Of a stretch of DNA of 5,038 bases, positions 1 to 5,038 are shown one piece after another. The DNA is taken from contig NHBP01000034.1 in the NCBI GenBank assembly GCA_002168195.1, positions 15,939 through 20,976 of the forward strand, in the 5' to 3' direction. Numbering within the stretch: position 1 is the first letter of the stretch; the number at the start of each line of letters is the position of its first letter. The position numbers were made by a program, and so were the translations under genes. Below the pieces are notes generated by a model that saw nothing but the letters and a program-made list of their open reading frames with translations, made no database searches and was not told the DNA's origin. The stretch comes from Planctomycetaceae bacterium TMED10 (GTDB lineage: Bacteria; Planctomycetota; Planctomycetia; Pirellulales; UBA7805).

Positions 1-461
1 GGAAATATGGGGAGGGTAGTCCGGTATTCTTTTTTGAGACCCCACAGGGTGATTTTTATGGGTTTCCACAATTGGATCAACGAGGCATTAAGGTTGCTGA
101 TCACCGGGGCGGTGAAAAGGTGACGGATCCGGATTTGCTCGATCCGTCGGTCGATTCAGAGGATCGAAACCGCATTCGAGCATTCCTGGGCAGACATGTT
201 CCCGATATTTCAACCCGGGTAACCGATCATCAAGTCTGTATGTACACGCGGTCTCCCGACGAGCACTTTATCGTGGATCGATATCCTGAATATCCGCATG
301 TGGTCTTTGTGACCGGTCTCTCGGGTCACGGCTTTAAATTCGCACCCGCCCTGGCAAAAGTCATTACTGACCTCATTTTCGATCGAGAACTCAACTTGCC
401 AATCGATTTTTTGTCGTTAGCTCGCTTTGCTCATCCAAGAGATGAAAATTCGGATCGTTAA
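1..461 (+). CDS. Monomeric sarcosine oxidase / N-methyltryptophan oxidase family flavoenzyme, C-terminal part (5' end outside window)
   Basis: This is the C-terminal 152 residues of an FAD-dependent amine oxidase of the MSOX/SolA type. Such enzymes oxidatively demethylate or deaminate N-methyl amino acids, giving H2O2. The frame is open from base 3 to the TAA at 459-461, so the start lies outside the window; the TTG at 72 is internal. Numbering from base 3, YGFPQ (about 19-23) matches the family's YGFP segment. CMYTRSPDEHFIVD (79-92) contains the cysteine that carries covalent FAD in MSOX (Cys315 there). GLSGHGFKF (105-113) contains a lysine exactly 33 residues after that cysteine, as substrate-binding Lys348 is in MSOX. 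Both residues being present suggests an active enzyme with covalent flavin. The substrate cannot be fixed: sarcosine, N-methyltryptophan, pipecolate or another secondary amine are all possible. The N-terminal Rossmann nucleotide-binding motif is not visible. It is likely cytoplasmic. No partner gene is seen downstream. Confidence 0.85.
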   Translation, partial: KYGEGSPVFFFETPQGDFYGFPQLDQRGIKVADHRGGEKVTDPDLLDPSVDSEDRNRIRAFLGRHVPDISTRVTDHQVCMYTRSPDEHFIVDRYPEYPHVVFVTGLSGHGFKFAPALAKVITDLIFDRELNLPIDFLSLARFAHPRDENSDR

Positions 462-558
462 CCCTCCCTCATTGTTCGTTCGGTTAGTCCGGTTATCACG
501 ATCGTAGGGCTTCGCTCAGTTTCAGAGACGCAACGCATGTTGCAAAAAAGCATCCTAT

Positions 559-580
559 CTACCTCGTGCGTGGTAGTTTT
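559..580 (+). terminator. Possible weak intrinsic terminator after the oxidase gene
   Basis: CTACC (559-563) and GGTAG (572-576) can form a 5-bp stem with an 8-base loop, followed directly by TTTT (577-580). The position, about 100 bases after the oxidase stop and before the next gene, suits a terminator. The stem is short and only modestly GC-rich, and the T-run is only four bases, so this is a weak candidate that could be chance. Confidence 0.2.
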
Positions 581-680
581 GTATAGCGTGGATTCTCTTT
601 TGCGCCCTTGGACTGTGAGAACAAGGGTAGGCACAACAGGATTCTGAAGCGCGGTCGGCTTTGGACTCGTTGCAGCGAAT

Positions 681-707
681 CCTCGTGAATTGGCCAATTA
701 TGCGAGG
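681..707. promoter_or_regulatory. Imperfect palindrome around AATTGGCCAATT, possible operator or leader hairpin
   Basis: The 12-base sequence AATTGGCCAATT at 688-699 is a perfect palindrome. It is flanked by CCTCG (681-685) and CGAGG (703-707), which are complementary to each other, with two bases on the left and three on the right between arms and core. It lies about 85 to 110 bases before the lipoprotein start. It could be a binding site for a dimeric regulator, or a leader hairpin whose loop would be GGCC. No regulator gene lies beside it, and no clear promoter overlaps it. The function is an inference from symmetry alone. Confidence 0.25.
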
Positions 708-790
708 CTACGATGCTGTGCGGTACGGGGATGCTGATGCCGCACGTATTTTGGTACTCGTTTGTCGATGCATGCTGGAATTGACGGATT

Positions 791-3394
791 ATGTCGGCTG
801 CCACCAAACATACAGACAAGATGCAAAGATGGTTCGGAACCCGACGGTTCCTGATTCCTCTGGGATTGGTTCTTGCGGTCTCTGGTTGCCGAAGCTTTTA
901 TGATCAGACAACACCCCCACCCGCAACAGTGGGCGTTCCGGGTGCTGTCAATATTCCTACAGTAGATGGTATCACCCCGATCGCTACGCCTCCTCCGCCC
1001 GCTCCAGGTGCTGTCCCACCCCCTCCCTCGGCGCCACCCAATCCCCCGCTTTTCGGATTTTTTGATTCGGTCGGTATGGGGAGGGCTGCTGATGCCCGGC
1101 TGACGCTCTCACCGCAATCGATTGTTGCGCCGGTGGGAAGTGAAGTGGTACTGATTGGTGGTATTACCAACAACCAAGGGAAGGGAGCGGTGAGCGAACG
1201 CGTTGATTGGATGCTCTCACCTGAAAGTGTTGGTGAGTTCATGGCGGTCGATCAGAGTGCAAGTTGCTTTCTCTTGCGATTTCCTTCCAATCGTCCGCGT
1301 AAGGTCAATAACAGTTATGCCATCAGTAGTACAACGACTGCTCGCAAAGCAATTGGGCGAGGTACTGCTACCGAGCAGGACAATGTGGTGGTTGAAAAGG
1401 GACAAACTTGGGTTACGGTGAGTTCCCCGACCGATGGTGTGAGTTATGTAACGGCATTCGCGCCGAATGTCCCTGCCTGGGATCTAAGGAAACAGAACGC
1501 AATTATTTATTGGGTCGATGCACAATTCAGTTTTCCGGCTCCTGCCATCGCTCCCATAGGAGAGCGGCAGACATTTACGACCGTCGTTACCCGATTAAGT
1601 GATGGATCGCCGCTCGAAGGGTTTTTAGTTCGCTATCGATCGACCGATCCTAACGCCGTTTTTGCCCCCGTCGGAAATCCAATGGTTGAAATTGCAACCG
1701 ATGCCGAAGGTCGTGCTTCGGCCCAAATTTATCAGCCGAATCCGGGCCGGGGTAACACGCAGATACAGATGGAAGTGATTCGCCCCGCCGGACGGAGTAA
1801 TGCGGCAGATCGTCGCCTTGAAGTGGGTCGCGGTACGACCTCGATGGCCTGGACGGCTCCAGGAGTTTCACTCGATGTCAGCGGACCGGCGAGTAGTTCT
1901 GTCGGTTCGCAGGCGAGCTTTCAAGTGGTTGTGACAAATAATGGTGATATGCCACTGCAAGACGTTGTGGTTTCTCATCGTGTTCCTGCGCCACTTGAGT
2001 TTGTCAGCAGTAATATTCAGGCAACTAAAGATAGAGATAATTTGCAGTGGAACATGGGACAAATGGCCGCAGGTCAGTCCGAGACCATTGTTGTTGATTA
2101 CAAGGTCCGCAGTTCCGGTAGCGCCCGAAATTGTTTTTCCGTCACGAGCGCGGAGCAAGTCGAAGATCAAGCCTGCATTGATTTAAATACAACCGAAGCC
2201 CAGTTGGAACTCAATGTTTCTGGGCCGACGACCGCAATGGTAGGTCAGGAAGTGACCTATCGCATTTCCATTACAAATCGAAGTCAAAGTGCGTTGACCG
2301 GTTTGATCGTCAAAAATACTTTTGATGAAGGTCTAAAGCATGCAGTTGCTGCGAGTCCGATTGAACGAGACTTAGGAACGCTCGGACCTGGAGAAACTCG
2401 GGATGATATCAGCGTAACCTTCCAAGCCAGCCGCGCAGGAAAACTTTGTCAAACGGTTGCAATTCTCGGATTAGGCGGTGCGGAGACGAAACAATCAATC
2501 TGCCTGACAGTGCAGGAGCAGACGTTGGAACCTGCACTAAAAATTCAAAAGCGGGCACCGAGCACCGGAAGAGTCGGCGAGACCATTATTTTTGAAAGCC
2601 TGATTAGTAATACGGGCAATGCGCCTTTAAAGAATGTCACAGTTATTGACACCTTCGAACGCGGTCTCGAACCAACGCGTGTTTCAGATGGATACAAAAT
2701 CGAGGAAGATCAATTGACTTGGAAGTTTGCAGAAATTGCACCGGGTCAGACGGAGCGATTGCAAGTCGAGGTGCAATGCAAAGAAGCAGTGCGTGCGTGC
2801 AGTCGCGTGACGGTGACAGCCGATGGGGATTTGATGATGGCCGATGAAGCATGTGTGCAAATCAGTCAGGCTGTGGTCACCCCACCGGGAGTCGTTCCCC
2901 CTGTGACGGGCCCGCCGACAGTCGCACCTGCTGGGCCCCCGGCGACGCCTGGACCGGTCGCTCCCGGAACCACCCCATCTCCACCGGCGTCCTCCCAGGC
3001 AGATAACGCAGAGTCGGGGGATGTACTCTCGCTCAGAGTCACGGACCTGAGAGACGAAGTCCCCATTGGAGGAACGGTCGTGTATGAAGTGACGGTGACG
3101 AACCTCCAAAATGTGCCCGATGCCAACGTTGTGGTTGTGGTGACCGTGCCGGAAGGTTTGGCCCCCACAGCCGGCGGTGTGGGTATTGTCGCGCCTAGTA
3201 ATCCGAACATCGGTCAACGTGTTATCCGCTTCAATCCCGTTGCAGAAATTCGACCTGGCGAATCGCTGATCTATCGTATTCCGATCCAGGCCGAAAAGGC
3301 TGGCCAGTTTCGATCACAAATTCGGGTAACGAGTAACGGTCAAAGACGACCACTGATCAAGACGGAAGACTCGAGTGTCTTTCAGGACAGTTAA
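791..3394 (+). CDS. DUF11-repeat envelope lipoprotein with Ig-like domains and proline-rich linkers
   Basis: This is an 867-residue predicted lipoprotein, probably a structural or adhesive envelope protein; no catalytic motif is visible. A basic region (WFGTRRF) is followed by a hydrophobic stretch and the lipobox VSGC with Cys33, suggesting signal peptidase II cleavage and lipid anchoring. Residues 42-87 are rich in proline and alanine, a likely stalk. About 103-345 looks like beta-sandwich, Ig-like domains, including a segment (260-312) resembling Big-type domains. DUF11 repeats follow at about 358-468, 470-575 and 580-692. A second proline-rich linker lies at 697-735 and a fourth repeat at 744-857. 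Repeats 1 to 3 carry paired cysteines (448/462, 553/571, 670/688, plus 663); repeat 4 has none. The start is uncertain: ATG 791 has a weak GGAA (777-780) upstream, while ATG 821 (Met11) gives a more compact signal peptide with Cys at 23 but no clear ribosome site. I believe the architecture is widespread in planctomycetes, but its function is unknown. Confidence 0.88.
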   Translation: MSAATKHTDKMQRWFGTRRFLIPLGLVLAVSGCRSFYDQTTPPPATVGVPGAVNIPTVDGITPIATPPPPAPGAVPPPPSAPPNPPLFGFFDSVGMGRAADARLTLSPQSIVAPVGSEVVLIGGITNNQGKGAVSERVDWMLSPESVGEFMAVDQSASCFLLRFPSNRPRKVNNSYAISSTTTARKAIGRGTATEQDNVVVEKGQTWVTVSSPTDGVSYVTAFAPNVPAWDLRKQNAIIYWVDAQFSFPAPAIAPIGERQTFTTVVTRLSDGSPLEGFLVRYRSTDPNAVFAPVGNPMVEIATDAEGRASAQIYQPNPGRGNTQIQMEVIRPAGRSNAADRRLEVGRGTTSMAWTAPGVSLDVSGPASSSVGSQASFQVVVTNNGDMPLQDVVVSHRVPAPLEFVSSNIQATKDRDNLQWNMGQMAAGQSETIVVDYKVRSSGSARNCFSVTSAEQVEDQACIDLNTTEAQLELNVSGPTTAMVGQEVTYRISITNRSQSALTGLIVKNTFDEGLKHAVAASPIERDLGTLGPGETRDDISVTFQASRAGKLCQTVAILGLGGAETKQSICLTVQEQTLEPALKIQKRAPSTGRVGETIIFESLISNTGNAPLKNVTVIDTFERGLEPTRVSDGYKIEEDQLTWKFAEIAPGQTERLQVEVQCKEAVRACSRVTVTADGDLMMADEACVQISQAVVTPPGVVPPVTGPPTVAPAGPPATPGPVAPGTTPSPPASSQADNAESGDVLSLRVTDLRDEVPIGGTVVYEVTVTNLQNVPDANVVVVVTVPEGLAPTAGGVGIVAPSNPNIGQRVIRFNPVAEIRPGESLIYRIPIQAEKAGQFRSQIRVTSNGQRRPLIKTEDSSVFQDS
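1862..3361 (+). repeat. Four diverged DUF11 protein repeats (three contiguous, one after a linker)
   Basis: Protein-level repeats of about 105 to 115 residues lie at nucleotides of about 1862-2194, 2198-2515, 2528-2866 and 3020-3361. Shared landmarks are an opening strand (LDVSGPASSSVGSQASF, LNVSGPTTAMVGQEVTY, IQKRAPSTGRVGETIIF, LRVTDLRDEVPIGGTVVY), then a turn such as VTNNGDMPLQDVVV or ITNRSQSALTGLIV, then a PGE/AGQ/PGQ turn before a strand of the T-E/D-x-I/L type. The repeats are too diverged at DNA level to look like recent duplications. The first three end in a cysteine-paired hairpin; the fourth does not. Confidence 0.8.
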
Positions 3395-3407
3395 TGCTCT
3401 GTCCGGG
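3383..3407. terminator. Inverted repeat centred on the overlapping stop codons, possible bidirectional terminator
   Basis: GGACAG (3385-3390) and CTGTCC (3399-3404) form a perfect 6-bp stem with an 8-base loop. The TTAA shared by the two convergent stop codons (3391-3394) begins the loop. Past an A/G mismatch, C3383 can pair with G3406. On the plus strand the stem is followed by GGGTTTG, and on the minus strand by TGAAAG, so neither side has a real U-tract. The position, exactly where two convergent transcripts must end, supports a role in termination or 3'-end protection. The missing U-tracts argue against a classical intrinsic terminator. Confidence 0.35.
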
Positions 3408-3792
3408 TTTGTAAATCGCTGGATTCTGCTTCGATGCGCAGCTCAACTTCTTGCCCGATTTGCGATTGCTTTTTAATCGTCAATCGAATCGTTAGCGACT
3501 GGCCTTGGAGGATAACAACCTGTTGGTATTCGTCGTCTGAGATTTTTGTGTAGCTGCCCCAGTCGTGACGGGTGACCGTTCCTCGATGATTCGTCAGTGG
3601 CCCCTCATAGTCGAGATATTCCACGCGATGATTTGCAAGGGGCACAATCTTCAGTTGCGTGCCGACCCTGGGTGCCACTGGGAGTTCCCAGGTCGCCAGA
3701 TGTGAACCGTGTTCAAGCATCAAGTCCCAGTGATTTGATCGCGGTGATTCGGGCGGCATTTCGTGATGAAGGATGACAAATCGAGGCATCAT
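3391..3792 (-). CDS. Stand-alone LigD-type 3'-phosphoesterase (PE) domain protein
   Basis: This 133-residue protein resembles the N-terminal 3'-phosphoesterase domain of bacterial DNA ligase D, which trims 3'-phosphate and 3'-ribonucleotide ends during end joining. Here there is no ligase or polymerase domain. FVILHH (5-10) matches the LigD FVxQKH strand, giving His10 for the first metal-binding His. HWDLMLE (21-27) matches HYDFRLE, giving His21 and Asp23. TWELP (34-38) matches SWAVP. His55 and Tyr59 in HRVEYLDYEG match the His/Tyr of HPLDYxxFEG, and GTVTRHDWGSY (71-81) matches GTVxVWDxGTY. The arginine of HYDFRLE is replaced by Met25, and about five extra residues separate His10 and His21. 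The start is either ATG of an ATGATG pair; the second gives the family-like MPRFV. A weak GTGAG lies upstream. It follows tyrS by 28 bases, so co-transcription is likely. Whether it is catalytic is open. Confidence 0.8.
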   Translation of the reverse strand: MMPRFVILHHEMPPESPRSNHWDLMLEHGSHLATWELPVAPRVGTQLKIVPLANHRVEYLDYEGPLTNHRGTVTRHDWGSYTKISDDEYQQVVILQGQSLTIRLTIKKQSQIGQEVELRIEAESSDLQTRTEH

Positions 3793-3820
3793 TGCAACTC
3801 ACAGAAGTGTCTCTAATCTT

Positions 3821-5038
3821 CTAGAGAAATTTTAATAACGCATATCTTTTTTTACCGGAGCGGAGAACCACTACCGTTTCGCTGGCAAGATCCGCTGGAC
3901 TTAAGCGGTAGTCAAGATTTTCAACCCGAGCGTTATTCACGTAGGCTCCCCCCTGCTCAACGGTTCTTCGCGCATCGCTTTTGCTTTTTGCAAGTCCGGA
4001 CTGACAGAGGGCATCCATGATAGAAAGACCTTCACCGGTGAGCGCGTCTCGCGATAGTTTCTCACTCGGAACATCGGCGAAAATCTGAGTCAGATCTTTA
4101 TCCGACATCTCGGAGATCGTTGCACCAAACAAGACTTCACTCGCCTTGCGGGCACTGTCGAGACCTTGTTGCCCGTGTACGAGCAGCGTAAGCGATTCAG
4201 CAAGTCGTTGCTGGCTAAGACGATTTTGAGGATTTGTCTTGAGATCTTCGTTGAGCATGCCAATTTCATCTTCCGGTAATTCGGTCAACAACCGGAGGCA
4301 GTTGTCCACATCGGCATCATCTGTATTGAACCAATACTGGTAAAAAGCGTAAGGGCTGGTCTTTTCCGCCGAGAGCCAGATTGCTCCCTGTTCGGTCTTT
4401 CCCATTTTGCTGCCGTCACTTTTTGTCAGCAGGGGACAAGTCAAGCCGTGCAGCGATCCTTCTCCCATACGTCTACCGAGTTCAATTCCCGCCGTAATGT
4501 TTCCCCATTGGTCACTACCTCCAACCTGGAGGCTGCAACCGTAGGCTTTTCGCAGATGAACAAAATCATAAGCCTGCAATAGCATGTAACTGAATTCCGT
4601 ATAGCTCATGCCAACGTCACTTTGTTCGAGGCGGGCTTTCACCGATTCTTTGGCTAGCATTCCATTGACGGGGAAATGCTTACCCACATCGCGGAGAAAA
4701 GTGAGGTAGTCCCACTCTTTCATCCAGTCATAATTGTTCACCAGGATCGCTGGTTGTGCGCAATCAAAATCGAGAAACTGCCCGAGTTCATCCATGATCC
4801 CGTGAAGGTTTTGTTCGATTTGTTCAGCTGAAAGCAAATTACGTTCTTCACTCTTTCCGCTTGGATCCCCGATCATCCCCGTTGCCCCGCCGGCAAGTAC
4901 GATCGGACAGTGGCCCGCTTTTTGGAATCGCCTGAGCATCATCAGGGGAACGAAGTTGCCGATGTGTAATCCGTCCGAGGTGGGATCAAATCCGGCATAA
5001 ACTGTTTGCGAACCGTCTTCGAGCAACTTTTTCAGAAT
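3821..5038 (-). CDS. tyrS: Tyrosyl-tRNA synthetase, nearly complete (N-terminus outside window)
   Basis: This class Ic aminoacyl-tRNA synthetase charges tRNA-Tyr with tyrosine using ATP, in the cytoplasm. The frame is open to the right edge, giving 405 residues. Compared with the 419-residue Bacillus stearothermophilus enzyme, about 20 N-terminal residues are missing. The TTG at 5024-5026 is therefore an internal codon, not the start. Numbering from the edge, YAGFDPTSDGLHIGN (14-28) holds the HIGH signature in its HIGN form. GGATGMIGDPSGK (50-62) follows, with the conserved Asp58. Tyr151, Gln155 and Asp158 in FSYMLLQAYDF match the tyrosine-binding Tyr169, Gln173 and Asp176. GGSDQWGNITAG (173-184) is the family's hallmark, and KMGKT (211-215) is the KMSKS loop. 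A C-terminal S4 RNA-binding domain spans about 338-404. Everything expected is present, so the enzyme should be active. Any T-box or other leader would lie outside the window. Confidence 0.97.
   Translation of the reverse strand: MLKKLLEDGSQTVYAGFDPTSDGLHIGNFVPLMMLRRFQKAGHCPIVLAGGATGMIGDPSGKSEERNLLSAEQIEQNLHGIMDELGQFLDFDCAQPAILVNNYDWMKEWDYLTFLRDVGKHFPVNGMLAKESVKARLEQSDVGMSYTEFSYMLLQAYDFVHLRKAYGCSLQVGGSDQWGNITAGIELGRRMGEGSLHGLTCPLLTKSDGSKMGKTEQGAIWLSAEKTSPYAFYQYWFNTDDADVDNCLRLLTELPEDEIGMLNEDLKTNPQNRLSQQRLAESLTLLVHGQQGLDSARKASEVLFGATISEMSDKDLTQIFADVPSEKLSRDALTGEGLSIMDALCQSGLAKSKSDARRTVEQGGAYVNNARVENLDYRLSPADLASETVVVLRSGKKRYALLKFL

Larger units (their letters stand above)
462..790. other. Intergenic region with several short inverted repeats; no convincing gene
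   Basis: This gap of 329 bases lies between the oxidase stop and the lipoprotein start. Open frames in it (for example plus 661-903 and minus 458-697 and 559-819) have no recognisable protein features and run into neighbouring genes. Inverted repeats seen by eye are CTACC/GGTAG (559-563/572-576) followed by TTTT, CCCTTG/CAAGGG (605-610/622-627), AGGATTC/GAATCCT (638-644/677-683), an imperfect palindrome at 681-707, and GTGCGG/CCGCAC (718-723/740-745). The region presumably holds the end of the oxidase transcript and the promoter and leader of the lipoprotein gene. I found no -35/-10 pair of good match and spacing. Arms of 6 to 7 bases are expected by chance in a stretch this long, so only the 681-707 element stands out. 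Confidence 0.5.

Noticed and set aside
481..505. CGGTTA direct repeat (481-486, 490-495) and ACGATCGT palindrome (498-505) just after the oxidase stop
   Set aside because: They are too short to separate from chance, with no terminator-like T-run and no linked regulatory gene.
458..819. Two overlapping minus-strand frames (458-697 and 559-819) in the intergenic region
   Set aside because: They overlap each other and the neighbouring genes, and their translations show no domain or signal features. They look like chance frames.
661..903. An 80-residue plus-strand frame (TTG start) overlapping the lipoprotein start
   Set aside because: It has no ribosome site, no family resemblance, and runs out of frame into a well-supported gene.
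904..1242. A minus-strand open frame rich in Gly/Ala/Thr
   Set aside because: It is the antisense reading of the proline-rich stalk; its composition comes from the CCX proline codons on the other strand.
2684..3217. A 177-residue open frame on the minus strand inside the lipoprotein gene
   Set aside because: It is Arg/His-rich low-complexity translation antisense to the DUF11 region and proline linker, with no recognisable motif. The plus-strand frame has clear domains.
4942..4977. HIGN instead of HIGH in the synthetase signature
   Set aside because: HIGN is a common variant in bacterial tyrosyl-tRNA synthetases, so it is not a sign of inactivity.
1..5038. Search for CRISPR arrays, insertion sequences, tRNA genes, toxin-antitoxin pairs or a defence cassette
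   Set aside because: No spaced direct repeats, terminal inverted repeats with a transposase, cloverleaf-like stretches or relevant protein motifs were seen.

Overview
The window most likely comes from a chromosome of a planctomycete (Planctomycetota). This is an inference from gene content and style. It holds a large DUF11-repeat lipoprotein of a type I associate with that phylum, whose repeats carry cysteine pairs reminiscent of chlamydial OmcB. It also holds a small stand-alone LigD phosphoesterase-like protein, and Shine-Dalgarno signals are weak throughout. No 16S gene or other decisive phylogenetic marker is present.

Layout. (1) Positions 1-461, plus strand: the C-terminal part of a flavin-dependent amine oxidase of the monomeric sarcosine oxidase / N-methyltryptophan oxidase family, cut by the left edge. 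(2) Positions 462-790: a 329-base gap with no convincing gene. It contains several short inverted repeats, including a 12-base perfect palindrome. (3) Positions 791-3394, plus strand: an 867-residue predicted lipoprotein. In order it has a signal peptide, a proline-rich stalk, Ig-like beta domains, three DUF11 repeats with cysteine pairs, a second proline-rich linker and a fourth DUF11 repeat without cysteine. (4) Positions 3391-3792, minus strand: a small protein related to the 3'-phosphoesterase domain of DNA ligase D. (5) Positions 3821-5038, minus strand: tyrosyl-tRNA synthetase (tyrS), cut by the right edge just inside its N-terminus.

Gene relationships. tyrS and the phosphoesterase-like gene run the same way with a 28-base gap and are probably co-transcribed, tyrS first. 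That pair converges on the lipoprotein gene. The two stop codons overlap in a shared TTAA, which lies in the loop of a 6-bp inverted repeat. The oxidase and the lipoprotein point the same way but are separated by the long gap, so they are probably independent units. Nothing suggests a mobile element, CRISPR array, phage or defence island. I see mostly ordinary chromosomal genes. The points worth a second look are the phosphoesterase-like protein with one changed active-site position, the overlapping convergent stops, and the cysteine pattern of the lipoprotein.
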